From positions 6,138,001 to 6,202,000 of the forward strand of contig JAETXT010000002.1 in the NCBI GenBank assembly GCA_019188255.1: a DNA stretch of 64,000 nt, written 5' to 3'. Each line of letters opens with the position of its first letter. The first letter of the stretch is position 1. This stretch comes from Verticillium longisporum. Lineage: Eukaryota > Ascomycota > Sordariomycetes > Glomerellales > Plectosphaerellaceae. Made by a program: the position numbers and the translations under genes. Under the pieces are notes generated by a model. That model made no database searches. It was not told the origin of the DNA and saw nothing but the letters and a program-made list of their open reading frames with translations. This document shows positions 1 through 12,329 of the stretch, piece after piece.

Positions 1-596
1 CGCCCATCTTCCTCGGCTTCGGAAGCACCTACCTGACCGCCAACACGCTCGACACCGTCTCCTCGACCGTCGCGAACAAGCCCGCCACCACCCTGACGTC
101 AGGCACGGCCAAGTTTCCCGCCTCCTCGGCCACCAACATTGGCAGCTGCATCTACAAGGGCGAGGTCTTCGTGCGCATGTTTGGCCCCCCCGGCGTCGCC
201 CCGCGGCCCGTCACTCCCGCCTCCTCCGCCCTGTTCGCCGTGCGCGACTGCACCACCATCTTTGCGAGCTCCAACGTGCCGCCGTTGCTGGGGCCCTGGA
301 TCAACGAGCGCATGGGCGCCGAGCTGAGACGCAAGGTCGACGGCATGACCATCGCCCAGTTCATGGCGCCGGCCGCCGTGCAGGCCATCAGCACCCCTCT
401 CCACCTGCTCGGCCTCGATCTGTACAACAGACCGGGCAGCGGCGCCGTCGTGCCCTGGAACGAGAGGTGGGCCGCCGTCCGCAAGAACTGGGCCATCAGC
501 GTCGCTGCGAGGATAGGCCGTATCGTGCCCGCTTTTGGCGTCGGCGGCGTTGTGAACACAAAGGTTAGGCGGAACCTCATGGAGAGGTTGGTTTGA
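1..596 (+). CDS. Conserved fungal protein of unknown function, 3' part only
   Basis: The window opens inside this gene. The frame starting at base 3 is open to a TGA at 594-596 and gives about 197 residues; the true start lies upstream. I see hydrophobic or amphipathic stretches (for example near IGRIVPAFGVGGVVNTK at the C-terminus) and a basic tail, which would suit a small membrane protein, possibly of mitochondria, but that is inference. Alanine/proline-rich composition and GC-rich third positions match the real genes nearby. I do not recognise a named family and see no catalytic motif. No intron is visible in the part present. Confidence is high that it is coding and low for any function. 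Confidence 0.7.
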   Translation, partial: PIFLGFGSTYLTANTLDTVSSTVANKPATTLTSGTAKFPASSATNIGSCIYKGEVFVRMFGPPGVAPRPVTPASSALFAVRDCTTIFASSNVPPLLGPWINERMGAELRRKVDGMTIAQFMAPAAVQAISTPLHLLGLDLYNRPGSGAVVPWNERWAAVRKNWAISVAARIGRIVPAFGVGGVVNTKVRRNLMERLV

Positions 597-890
597 TAGG
601 GACCTCTCTGCTCTGCTCTGCACTGGGCTCGGGCGGCACCGGCCGGAAGTGTCTTCGGTTTTCCAGCCTGATCGACAATCGGATATGGCGTTTCGGGGGG
701 ATCGGGTGATGTCTATTTTTTATATGCAACTGTACAACAACAACAACAAAAGAAGGGGCAAGTCTTCCCGCACGGCTGGCTAATGAACAACACATCAAGA
801 AGATACATAGAAGGGACAAATAGATGGGGACGCACACGTTTTTAATGACTTGAGGTGCGGCAGGTAGACTTGGGGTTCCCCCCACCATCA

Positions 891-2948
891 TCAAATGAAG
901 CCCGCTTCTTTGAGCGCGCGTGTGACCTGATCATCCTCCGTCGTCCGCTTCTTGACGCGCCGCTTGTGACGTTCGCCCGTGTCGATAAAGTTCTCCCAGA
1001 ACTTGAGACCCTCGATACCCTCCTCGCGACAGAGCACGCCGCGCTCTTCGGCCATTTCCAGCTCTTCCTCGGCCACGCCAATGCTCCAGCCAAACCGCTC
1101 GGCCGCGTCGCGCGCCGTGACGCCACGGCCGAACATGCGCCAGTCCCATGCCACCTCACGCTCGGGAGGAAACTCGTGAAGGTCTGCTAGCCATGACTTG
1201 AGCGCCTTGATGGTCGTCTCGTCCGTCCTGTCACTGCTCTGGACCACCATGACACCGCTCTTGAAGGTGCGCAGCCGCACGGGGAGCTTGAGCGACTCCC
1301 ACATCTGGGCTGCCTTCTCAAAATCCATGGGGCTGACGAGCTCGACACCGCCGCGGGCCCGGTTGAACATGGCCCACAGGTCGACCAGACTCAAAACCCC
1401 GCCCGCCTTCTTGAGGACGCCACGGGCGTCGTCTGTCAGAAACTCGGCCAGATTGCGAGCCAGCTCTGAGAGGTAGAGCTTCTCGGAGCTGCTGCTTCCG
1501 CTGACTATGTCCTTCGTCGTGATCAACCCGAGCTGGCTGGCCGACTCGGCGAGCAGCGCGTTCGCCTCAGAAGCCGCCGCGCCACTGCCCCCGTTGGCCT
1601 GCCGCGCGAATCTCTCTGCGAGCGCCACAATCTCCTTCGCCGAGGCCATGAGAGCGTCCAAGTCCTCGAAAGCGCTGCCAATCATGACCTCGTTATTCTT
1701 GCGCATGTCGAGGCCGCGCTGCTCGAGCCCGGCAATGCCCACTCCTTTCTTCCGTTCCGGCCCTGAGCCTGACGGTGACTGGCCATGAGCCCCATTTTCA
1801 CTTGAGGCTCGACCGCTTCTCGGTACCGGTGGGGCTCCTTGCAAAAGCCATTTCCGCTGCGCGATGGAGTTTTGAGCCTTTCGTGGAAGATCTTCTCGCC
1901 TCCCCTCGGAAGGATATCTTGACGCTCTCCGCCGTGTCAGACCCAGACCCAGCGGTAGGTCCCTTCAGAACGGGCCCCGGTGACTCTATTCGCTGAGGAG
2001 CCTCCTTGAGGGCTGATGTCGGTGTGTTTTGGGCCAAGAGCGGCGCACCGCATATTTCACATGTTAGCAACGACGGATGGTTGAGGAATGTACACCGAGG
2101 GCATTGGAAATGGGCGCTGGGGTCGAGCGACGCTGGCTGCATCGGTTGCTGTGAAGGAGGCGTGCCTACGATGCTGGACGATCCTGGCCACAGCGGGGGG
2201 GCGCCCGTTTCTCCTGTTCGCGAGTTTGATCGTTGGGGTTGCGTTGCGGCAGGCAGCGGCCCGGAAGGAGTCGCAGGTGCTGCAGCGGACCTATTCGTGG
2301 CGTTGGAGATGGCCGCCTTTAACACGTGCGCCAAGGAGGGCTTGATCCCGCAAGCGAGGCATGGCGGCAGAGGTGTATGAATATTGGCCGTGGTTGGATC
2401 GAAATTCGAAGGCACTGGGTTTGAGAAGCTGCATATGGTGCAGACCCAGGTCGCAGAGCTGACCGACTGCTGCTCGGAGGGGGTCTGTAGGGGCCATCGG
2501 ACGAAGCAGGTGTGTTGGAACCTGAACCAGGACCGATATGAGAGCTTGGCCGTCCGGTGGCAGGGGATATGGCTGACGCTCTGGCCATGAGCGAGGAACG
2601 CTTCAAGGGTTTCGGTATGAGCGTTATCTTGGCCGACGACTTGAGGAAGCCAGCGTAGAACTCGTAGCGGTCGACATCTTTCAATTCGAGTGCGACCGAG
2701 TGCGTTCGAGGATCTTCTTTGTCGACATAGCAGATTCGGTGCGATGTCAGGTACACCTGGCCATTTTGATGGTGCGGCAACTTATACTTCCTACGAGCTA
2801 GAGTCAGCAGCAGTTTGGTCGCAGATTTAGGGTACATCCTGTCTTACCCCTCATATAGGCCCACATTGTCTTGCACAAATAGCAGGACCTCGTCAGGCAG
2901 ATAGGAAGGCCGAAGAGCGGTGGTGAGGTCGATGGATTTGAGAAACAT
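891..2948 (-). CDS. VPS36: Vps36, ESCRT-II subunit (frameshifted in three places)
   Basis: Vps36 is the ESCRT-II subunit that binds phosphoinositide and ubiquitin on endosomes. Exon 1 is 2948-2848 and starts MFLKSIDLTTALRPSYLPDE; the intron is 2847-2791 (GTAAGA...TAG). Exon 2 gives the rest of the GLUE domain (QNGQVYLTSHRICYVD), two NZF-type zinc fingers inserted in GLUE (WVCTIC...CLAC at about residues 150-180, and CPRC...CEIC at about 265-285), then the EAP45 winged-helix region (AFEDLDALMASAKEIV, VLSLVDLWAMFNRARGG). Three single-base losses interrupt it: the G5 run at 2479-2483, the C4 run at 1902-1905, and about 1868-1873. Restoring them gives 667 residues, in line with filamentous-fungal Vps36. 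I looked for introns to explain the first break and found none of suitable length. Family call is firm; the breaks are probably sequence errors. Confidence 0.93.
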
Positions 2949-4003
2949 CCGTCATGTCAGAGCGGCCGCTTTGCCAGCTTGCTTCGTTGCAGGTCGGTTG
3001 ATGTGAGCGAGATGGATGACGACCACAGGCTAGCTAGCACGCGTACAAAAGCACATGAAGATCTGGCAATCGTCGAGTAATCTATGGGTGCCACATGGTT
3101 CGCGGACGTTAAGAATGGTCGGCCAGGTTCTCGTGGCAAGTTTGGGTTGCGAGTCGTGTGTCGATGACCTTGTGAAGTGCCCCCCAGCCCTGAGAGTCAA
3201 GGTGTCCATCCCTGTCCTGGCCGGCCGCCCCTCTACTGCTGATAAGCGTGCCACTAGATAAGACCTGGGGCAAAACGTCACATGCTGCCCCAATTGAGCC
3301 AGCGTTACTTGCATCGAAACATCGAAGGTTAACCATGACGTCTGCTTTCCAGGGGTCCGAGGGAAAATGCGAGGACGTTACAACGCTGTATTTTGACCCT
3401 TGGAGGAATCTGCGAATCTGAAGCTTGAGAAGTGTACTGTGACAGGTACACACGATCATGCTGACTCATATGTTCGCTATTGGACTTGCCAGTAATCTCG
3501 TTGTCGAACGCTAAGGTAGACACTTGAGGGCGCCTTGGTAAACACCTCGCAAAACATGGTACACTTATGTTCGAAGGCCAGATGGCGTGGGTGCAGTAGA
3601 AGCTTACGGAAATCTTCTTGGTGTAAGGTACTCAGAGCGAGTTACCTGAGTAAACGGGAGACTTCTTAGGTACCTAGGTAGTCAACAGGCAAAGATGGCA
3701 AAGCTTCCTTGAGGGATCCTCGGTCACGTGGCTGGTCATACGGTCCGTGCGTTGCGACCCTCCTCAAGTGATCTCAAGTAAGGCAGAAGTCTATGCGTTG
3801 CCCACAGATCCTCTACTCCACAACTTCCTCTCGACTCTTTGACAGCTTCACACGCACACCCGACAGCAAGCCCGAGTCGAGAATAGCAGGCACACCGACG
3901 AAATCGAGTCTCTAGAGCGCCTTCACGAAAGACAACTAATCAAGGCAGCGTCTTCGGACCATCGGACCACCAACCGACATACGCGCGATTTACCCTCACC
4001 ACC
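2949..4003. other. Intergenic region between divergent VPS36 and THP3-like genes
   Basis: About 1.05 kb between two divergent start codons. Open frames here are short, with no recognisable domain. A palindromic AGGTACCTAGGTA element lies at 3668-3680. The stretch from about 3800 is pyrimidine-rich and C-rich (CTCTACTCC, TCCTCTCGACTC), typical of a fungal 5' leader. It presumably carries both promoters; no individual site can be proved. Confidence 0.6.
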
Positions 4004-5628
4004 ATGATGCCTTCCGGCTGGCAGACCGCACCTCCTGGTCTTCAACATCCGACTCCTGTTCCTCCCATCTCCAATTACGCCTACCCGCCCAGTAAGTTTT
4101 CGTTCAGTGCAACACAACACGACACAAGGCTGACTTTCCGTGCAGACCCAGCCTACACGCCGGTTCAGGTCCGTCAGGGCTTCGGCCAGTATCCTCCTCA
4201 CCCTATGCCTCACGCCCCTGTTGCGATGCCCTCGTCCGAAACTGTCACTCCCGCACCTGCCGCCCCTCCGCCGAAGGGCAAAGTTGTATTCTCTCCCTCT
4301 GTTCGCGAATATGTCCGTCGTGCTTTCCTACCAGCCAACCTGAACCCGTCAGTCTCTAGGGAGGAGGTCGAGGCCAAGTTGAAGGAGACGATATCCAGCG
4401 CCGTGGACACTGGTAGCATCGACTCCATCGACTGGGATAACATGCCATCACCCACTGCTCTTGTTCAAGCGGCCCGTCATCATGCAGCTGCTACTTCCAT
4501 GTTCAATGTGAACGCGAAGAAGCGCAAGTCGACTGATCTCGGCGGCGATGATCAGTCCTCTGCTGTGCCGTGGCGTCATACTAACAGCAACCCCTCTTCG
4601 TCCCTTGAGGATCGCATCACACACCCCTCGCCTGATAAACGACCCAGTATGGACGAACCTCTGCCTAAATCCAGTAAGTTCCAGAAGCAGCTGGAGAAAC
4701 GCCAGCGCCGATGGGGTAACTATCAGTCGGCGCCACGATCCCCCACGCCTCCGCCGTCAACGGGTCCCGTGATCGGTACCTGTGAGGTTCTTGAGAAGAG
4801 ATACCTGAGGTTGACCTCTGCCCCCATCCCGTCCCTGGTGCGACCCGAGCCCGTGCTTCATAAAACCTTGGATTTATTGAAGAAGAAGTGGCGGAAGGAG
4901 AGCAACTATTCCTATTTGCGACCAACTGAAATCCGTACGCCAAGATCTGACCGTGCAGCGGATTAAGAATGACTTCACTGTAACGGTCTACGAATTGCAC
5001 GCCCGGATTGCCTTGGAAAAGGGGGACCTCGGTGAGTACAATCAGTGCCAGACCCAGCTGCGCACTCTGTATGCGCTGGGTCTGCAAGGGAACCCCATCG
5101 AATTCAAGGCATATCGTATCCTGTACTTTATCCATACCGCCAACCGCACCGGACTGAATGATGCGATGGCAGACCTAACCACAGCAGAGAAGGAGAAGGG
5201 CCCTATTAAGCATGCACTAAGTGTTCGCTCAGCGCTAGCCCTGGGTAACTACCACAAATTTTTCAGTTGTATCTCGACACCCCCAACATGGGCGCTTATC
5301 TCATGGACATGTTTGTCGTACGAGAGCGTCTCGCAGCTTTGTGCAACATTTGCAAAGCGTGAGTTCTTTCTCCATCTTCTGCTCGCCAGAAGTTCCCTGC
5401 TGACACACTCATAGTTACAAACCAGACGTAAAGTTACGATTCATCACTGAGGAACTCGGTTTTGAGTCCGATCACGACGCTGCTCAATTCATTGTTGACT
5501 ACAATGGTCAAGATCTTCTTGAAGAGCGGCAAGATTCCATCTCCCTCATGACCGGCAAGGCTGGCCCGCTATTCGAGACGGCTCGAAGCGCGGCCTTCCG
5601 CACCGTCGATATCAAGGGACAGATTTAA
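4004..5628 (+). CDS. THP3: Thp3-like SAC3/GANP-domain protein (frameshifted twice)
   Basis: Member of the SAC3/GANP/Thp3 family (yeast Thp3, human LENG8), linked to transcription elongation and mRNA processing. Exons are 4004-4091, 4146-5358 and 5415-5628; introns are GTAAGT...GCTGAC...CAG and GTGAGT...TAG. The N-terminal third is Pro/Ser-rich; then come [13 protein letters not shown] and the SAC3 PCI-like core ([57 protein letters not shown]). The frame breaks near 4913-4917, where about two bases appear missing before a CDQLKS segment, and again near 5264, where one base is missing before [17 protein letters not shown]. With three bases restored it is 505 residues ending TVDIKGQI. No intron fits either break. 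Thp3 is more likely than Sac3 from length and sequence. Confidence 0.9.
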
Positions 5629-8600
5629 GGACACCCGTAAATCGTTGGCTGCATACAATATTCCACGTTTGCAGCCATGTAGCACATCTTTTCGCAGCCG
5701 CGTTCGATGAGCGCATTGTCAGCCCATGATCATGGCTGCAATGGCCACACAAGTCACTTACACGTAGCCAATCTCGTCCCTTTCTTTTCTTCTTTTCACC
5801 CTTTCCCCATAACGACATACCTGGTCACGACACGACCGAATCCGCTACGAGAACCGGACAGGCTTGTCTAGACAGGCAGCCCAATGGTGTTCATCTCACG
5901 CGGTCAAACCGCTTGCCTGGTCACGGTGCGGTGCACATGTATGCCTCATACGGTTGTGCTCTCTCTCAGCAGCAGACCTGTGCAGCGTCATCGTGTCCTT
6001 GCAAGCACCTTGAAGGTGGCTTTCTATCGGACTCTTCTCTATGGCTCGATTTGCCACTTGATACCCTATGATATATATTCTTTACTTACGCGGCCATCGG
6101 GGGCACTTTGGTTTAAACACGAGACGGTTGCTGCCGGACGGTGTTCATTGTTCGAGACGAGCACGGCATGACGAGTAAGAGAGGAACCCATATTTATGGT
6201 AGTACTAGATACTGTGTGCTGAAAAGGAGTTCAAGACAGCCAACTTGGCTTGCTTTTGCAAACCGAGCCGAGTTGGCTGTCCGGCGTTGGATGAACAAAA
6301 GAAGAAATTTGTTTTACCTCAAGGCTGTGCCTCTTCAGCCCTCTCACAATGCACGTGTGATCCCGAGCGGCGTATGACACGGGATTGCCCGCGTCCTAGT
6401 CAGACTTGTTTGTGAAGGCATTGATGAGCCCGCTTGGAACTCTCGGACTGAAACCGGCATGCGGCCGAGCCGGGCACGAGCCCCGGGGCACATCCGGGGG
6501 AAGGCGGAGATGGACGGGCCTCCACAAGAAATCAATTAATCTGAAGCGTCTGATGGATGAGACGAATGAATTGGAATTGGAACGGGGCGCAGCAAGCCCA
6601 ATGCTCCAGCAAATCGCACAAGGCGTTTCTTTCTAGAAGACTTGTTCAAAGGACGAGGGCGTCGTCATCGGGGAGGTTGTGACGTATGTGCGCGCAGCTC
6701 CTTGATTAGGTAGGTAGTGCGATACATTCACTGTTGTGCTACCTCTTGATCAACGGCTCAAAGAGGAGGACTAGTGGGATGGCCCAAGCAACGTCAAACG
6801 CGAACCGCGCGCCAGCCCGGCGGCCGCGTGCAGGCGGCCTGCCAAATCGCTGAGCCATATGGCACAGCCCGCCACGCTCCGAGAGGTGCAGCATGACGAT
6901 GCATGTCTTGCCTGCCTGTGCATGTACAGGTAGAGAGACAAGGCTTCACGTCAAGGCGGGACAGCACAGGAGCCCAGTCGCAGCATGACATTGAGGCCCA
7001 AAAAAAAAGTTGGCTTCGAGGCTTCCGATAGATGGGGAGTGGGTAAGCCACCCCCGCCGGGGTAATCCGTGATTCATGCCAGCCGCAGATGGGTCACTTG
7101 ATGTTAGGGGAAATCTGGGTTTTGTGGTGGTGCGGGCGCCCTTGCGTCGCGTGTGTGCTGCTACGCGCGTTGCCCATTTTATCGATAAGATGCCGCTGTC
7201 TCTGGCTCGTACAAATTGAGCAAAACTACCCCTCCCTCGATCGACCCCTCAGGTATATCGGTTCGATCGAGGCTCACGCAAGAGAAACCGAGAGCCATGC
7301 GGGATGTTCTTGTGCAGGGGAAAGCAACGATTGTCAAGGCAGAACCGGGAGTGAGCCAAACGAAAGCATGGGCCGGTAGGCAGTCGGTTCAGCTGGGCTG
7401 ACAGAAGAGGGTAGGAGTCGGCATTCGAAGCGTTGGGGCCACCCGCTGAGTTGATCGGTGCGTTTGAGGGGGAGGGGCTCAAAGGCCGTGTGCTTGGTTG
7501 GAGCTGGCTAGTTGTTTCTGTTGGCATGTTGTATGCTAGTGATCATAAGATCCGGGCGCTCGGCCTTCTGTCGCGCTATCATGACGGCATGGAATTACCT
7601 CGCCAGTTAGTAGGAGAATGTCAGTCAAGGAATCAAACAGGCGACGGAGGCACGCAGCAGCCCAATAGAGGGAGGACAGACGAACCCACAAAGACGTTTG
7701 GTTCAGGCGTGCTCCCAATGTGCACCCAGCCACCAAACCACCAGCCCTTTCGCCCTACCCCCTTGTTCGGGCTCTTCGGCCTGGTCGTTCGCTGGAGGAT
7801 CCCCATCCCGTCCCATCTAATTAGCGTACATGCAGCAAAGGTGTGCTACGATGGTGCTGGTACTGTACCTAGCCACCTAGGTAGCTGGGAGGGAGGCCCC
7901 TCTCTCCCGGCTGGCGCAGTGGGAGGAGGTGTAGGCAACGACTGGTGCGGCATAGTATTTCCAGGGTGGATGGCTGTGAACCAAGCAAAGTCGAGTCCTT
8001 TTCCCACGTCTGGCTCCCTCCTCCACTCCCCTGCACCTGCATTTCTTAGTCTTACCGACCCAGAGAGACGCTCCTTCTCATGCCCACCAGCGCCTGCCAC
8101 CACACCCCCCTCCCCTCCTTGCCTCCCTCCTTCTGCTGCGCCAGCCGAGTCTCCCTGCCCACTGCGACCAGGCCGAAATTCTCTGCATCCCGACGACAGG
8201 CATCGGAATTAGTATGCGTTGAATACACAGATCAAAACGTTGCGACGACATCTCTCGAAAACGCTCCAACAAATCCCCCGACACTGGACGGAAGAGCCAC
8301 GGTCATTGAGGCATTTGCATTTGCGCGCTGCTCGCATTCTCTCCCACTCGTACCTCCTCCATCACGGAATACACCAGGCACACGACACCCCTTCTTTTAC
8401 TTTTCCACGTTCAACCGCGACACGCAGGTTGAAGCAAAAGGAGGACTCGAAATCGTCCATTTACCGAGACATCGGTTTGCATGAGTGCGAAGGAGGACTT
8501 GCTTTGAAGACGGAACATCGCGTTCGCACTCGATCTTCCGACACTCGACACCAAAGTCCCCGCCCTCCCACATTTGCTCAAGGTGCAGCAGTAATCCTAC

Positions 8601-8987
8601 CTTGCCACGAATCTGCCCCAATCCGCCGTCCGATCAACCAAGCAGGGTCCTGCCATTCACTGACTCAACGTCCGGCTGGCTCCCCTCGACTTCGTCTTTC
8701 CCCTGTGGCGCAATAACCCATTGTTGCCACTATTATCCCGACCTCGCGCCGGAAACACACGCAACCATCGGTCATTCCGACTTCTATTTCTACGCTTTTC
8801 GCGCTGCTTATCTGCTGAGAAGAGGTAGTCGAAGCAAGTTGCTTCGGGGAAACGCTTGCGGCGTCATAATCCCAATACGACAGGGCGCATTGATTCCTTC
8901 AGGCGTCCCACAACACTTTCGCGCACGCGAGGAGGATAGTGGCCACTCTCACACCCTTACAAACTGAGCATCAGCTCGTCGTACAAG
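5629..8987. other. Long intergenic region and BEM1 5' leader
   Basis: About 3.4 kb without a convincing gene. Open frames such as 7433-8212 are proline/serine-rich, lack any known motif and look like chance frames in C-rich DNA. A TACCTAG...CCTAGGTAG inverted motif lies at 7866-7885. From about 8000 to 8985 the plus strand is strongly C/T-rich (CTCCCTCCTCCACTCC and similar), typical of the long leaders of polarity genes in filamentous fungi, so part is probably BEM1 5' UTR. No tRNA or other RNA gene was recognised. Confidence 0.55.
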
Positions 8988-11058
8988 ATGAAGGTTCGTG
9001 GAGCCCTTCGTCCGCATGCACACAAGTCGCTTTCGCGTCTTCTTTTCCGTCACAACTGTTGAGCAAACTGCGGTTTCCTCCTTTCCTATCATTTCCGCCT
9101 ACTCTTGGCTGCCGCGCCCGGCAAGATGACCACCGTACTGACCAAACATGCTTTACTGCAGGCTTTACGCAGATCGATCAAAGGCGAGAAGGACAGCTCG
9201 AAAGTTTCCATCGCCCCGAAATCTGCCATCGCTATCGTGCCACCGAAGAAGGTGCGATACAGCAGACCCCGCGCGACTCGCACGCCTTGCTAACGCAGAG
9301 ATTACAGGTCATTCGAGCGCTTTACGATTACGAGGCGCAGTCTGAACAAGAACTCAGCTTCTCTCGTGGAGACTTCTTCCACGTTATTGGAAAGGAAAAT
9401 GACCCCGACTGGTACGAGGCCTGCAACCCCGCACTTCCAGATGCCCGTGGCCTTGTCCCCGTTGCTTTCTTCCAGGCCCTCGGCCGCACCGAACGTGACA
9501 GCGCCCAGTCTGACAGCAGCAACCCGCCGCAAGCTCCTCCCTCCCGAGCACCTGAGCATGACTCAGGGTACGCTGAAGCTCACAGCCACGGAGGAGGACC
9601 TATCTCTCCACCTAGCGGTCCTATGCCTGGCGCGGTTACTCAGCGCACCTCTCGCTCTGGGAGCAAGTCGGGCGCAATGGTGTACGGTATCGTCATGTAC
9701 GACTTCCAAGCTGAGCGTGCAGATGAACTGGAGGCGAAACAGGGCGAGGCTATCATCGTCATCGCCCAGTCCAACCCAGAGTGGTTTGTCGCCAAGCCCA
9801 TAGGGAGGCTTGGAGGGCCTGGCTTGATCCCGGTCTCGTTCATTGAGATTCGAGACATGGCCACCAACCAGGCAGTGAGCAACCCAGCAGAAGCCATCAA
9901 GAAGGCCGGTGTGCCTAAGGTGGAGGAGTGGAAGAAGATGGCCGCCGAATACAAGAACAGCAGCATTACCCTTGGCAAATTTGAGGGAGCCGGCCAGCCG
10001 GTTAGTCAGGGCTTGGAGCAGGGCATGGAGCGTATGAGCCTCCAACAGCAGGGGCGCATGAGTAGCCAGAACAACGCCAACCACGTAAGTTTGCCAAGTG
10101 CCCTTTGACTTGGCAGCAGTTCACTGACTTCTTGCCAGCAGCAGGTCCGCGCCTCGCAACAAGGTGCCGTTCAAAACTCGTATGCTGCAAAGCCCGTCTC
10201 GCAGATGTATGCGCCAATCTCGGCCCGCATTCCCAGGTACTGCTTCGCCGAAGAAAAGTACTGGTTTGTCATTGAGGCGGTTCTCGAGGACGGCCGTCAT
10301 TGGGAGCTGTCGCGTTATTATGAGGACTTCTACGACTTCCAAATCGCCCTCTTGACTGAATTTCCAGCCGAAGCTGGCAACACTGGCACACAGAAGCGCA
10401 CCCTGCCTTATATGCCGGGTCCCGTCAACTACGTGACAGACGCTATCACGGAGGGCCGACTCCACAATCTTGATGCCTATGTCAAGAACCTGCTCGCACA
10501 GCCACCTTACATTGCTCGATGCATGCTGGTGAAGCAATTCTTCGCCCCCCGCGAGGGTGATTACGAAATCGATCCCAACTCGACAGGTGAAGAGTACAGG
10601 CTGTCAGGCGCCTCTCAACAGTCATCAACAGACTCTCCCGCGGATGGTGCCTCGCGGCAGTCTTCCCGGAACAACCTCAGCGGCGGAGGCTACTCAGGAC
10701 TGTCTGCAGCACCGCAACGATCAAACAGCAGCCAGCCCAGTATGACGCGTCAGACATCCTCACTCTCCCAAGGACCCCAGCCGTCACCTTCCCCGGCATC
10801 AACCAGAGCGTTTCTGCAATGAAGGTCAAGCTCTGCTTCAACGGTGACCTCATCGCCATCCGCGTCCCCACCGACATCCAATTCCAGCAGTTGTACGAAA
10901 AGATCTGCGATCGGTTGAAGATTCCTATGAGCGAATCTGTCCAACTGTCGTACAAGGACGAGCGCACAGGAGACAAGCCGAGTCTTATGAGCAACAATGA
11001 CCTCGACGTCGCCTTGCAAAGGAACGACAAGCTTCTGCTTTATGTCGATCAGGTCTAG
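8988..11058 (+). CDS. BEM1: Bem1, Cdc42 polarity scaffold (frameshifted before PB1)
   Basis: Bem1 links Cdc42, its GEF Cdc24 and PAK kinases at growing tips. Exons are 8988-8993, 9162-9251, 9308-10084 and 10139 to the stop at 11056-11058. The first coding exon is only ATG AAG; it joins ALRRSIKGEKDSSKV. Domains in order: SH3-1 (VIRALYDYEAQSEQELSFSR, about 33-92), SH3-2 (VYGIVMYDFQAERADELEAK, about 155-212), PX (ARIPRYCFAEEKYWFVIEAV, about 314-435), a Ser/Gln-rich linker, and C-terminal PB1 (MKVKLCFNGDLIAIRVP..., about 519-597), which binds Cdc24. One base is missing somewhere in 10785-10812, so as given the protein stops at 10822 and loses PB1. Restored length is 597 residues. The exon 4 acceptor could be any of three tandem CAGs at 10136-10144. 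Confidence 0.94.
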
Positions 11059-12329
11059 GGGCTGTATTTGTGTGTGTGTTGCCTCGCGGTTTTGTCATGA
11101 TTTCATCAAGAGAGCCCAAAACATACCCCCCAGTCGCCCTGCTGCTGCTTTTATAGTTTTTCATGATTCCCCCTTTTTACGCGCATTGCATTGTCAGGTC
11201 CGCTTTGGGAGGGCCTGGCTTTCGTTTGCACAGGTCAAATTTTCTTCACTTCTTAGTAGCTGGCATCAAGACATGTTGTCATGTTGTGTCGGTGGAACCC
11301 ACTTTCTCTCAAACCCTTTCTGTTTTTCTGCTTTGCGGCTGCGTTTTCCAATCATGTTTTTTTCTGGTCCGTCGTGACCTCCTCATACCTTTCTTATTCC
11401 CCTGCTGGAGAATAGGACGAGGCAGATGAGCTATCGATATGACATTGACTTCTCCAAAGATATGTAGGGTACGAGGAGGGCAGAGCCCTTGAGGGCATGC
11501 AGCGACTCGCAGAGGCGTTCAACGGTTGGGTTGTCCTGGAACTGTGCCGTCAGCCTTGGAGCTCCTCCACCAACAAGGGCAGAGCCTGTGTGCGGGAAGA
11601 GTCAGCTCGGACGGGTTGGTGGCAAGAGAAGCAGACCTCACGGTGGGAAAAGGACACCCTCTCTGGGTGGATATTTTGTCGGGCAATGAAGGGGAGAGCT
11701 TGGGACAGGCTGAGGCTATACCATGAGGAACGGAGTTGGGTCAAGATGCACGAGGTGAAATGAAGACGATGCTTTTATGTTCCGTACACTTGCTGGGTGT
11801 TTTGTGACATGTGCTATTCGCCATTGATTTGTGTCTCCTCCACGGCAACTGTGGTGTCTCGAAGGAAGAGCCTCACAGTTCAAGCGACACAGTACAGCAG
11901 GCGCAAACATGTCTTGGGTAGAAACGCAGTCGAATGTTTAAGGCACTAGCAGACTGCTTGGATATAGGCATGCAGGCGCATCCGGATAATCGTCATACAA
12001 AGGCCCCATTTCATGCACACCCTCTCTCTTGCTTCCTTCCAACCGACGCAAGAGAGCTTTCATCCTGATCCGTCGATGCCTTCCTGGTCTCGCCTTGCCT
12101 CCCATGCGCCATTATACCGTACGCCCGCCCACCTGCCCTCTGCCTAGCCATTACCACCCCGTGTAAACCCTGAGGTTGCTTCACCCGCGAGCCTGATACA
12201 ATAGGAAGACAGTCTTTGTTCTTCAATGGTACCCACCTTCATAGACTTTTTGACTTTCCCCCGCCCCCCTGAAACGAAAGCCAAAAAGAAAAAAAAAAAA
12301 AACCACCCTAGTTCGACAAGGGATTTGAA
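11059..12329. other. Intergenic region, 3' flanks of BEM1 and the CENP-B-like gene
   Basis: About 1.27 kb between convergent genes. It begins with a T-rich stretch typical of a 3' UTR. An A14 homopolymer lies at about 12289-12302, just beyond the stop of the minus-strand gene. Short open frames have no family resemblance. No RNA gene was recognised. Confidence 0.55.

Noticed and set aside
1798..2415. Genuine gene end inside VPS36 at 1798
   Set aside because: Downstream frame continues the same protein (WLLQGAPPVPR, then the EAP45 domain); two single-base losses explain the stop better than a short gene.
4913..5270. Programmed ribosomal frameshifting in the THP3-like gene
   Set aside because: No slippery heptamer with a downstream structure at the breaks, and similar losses occur in nine other unrelated genes.
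7433..8212. Plus-strand frame of 259 codons upstream of BEM1
   Set aside because: No family resemblance, Pro/Ser/Gly-rich chance frame in a C-rich leader.
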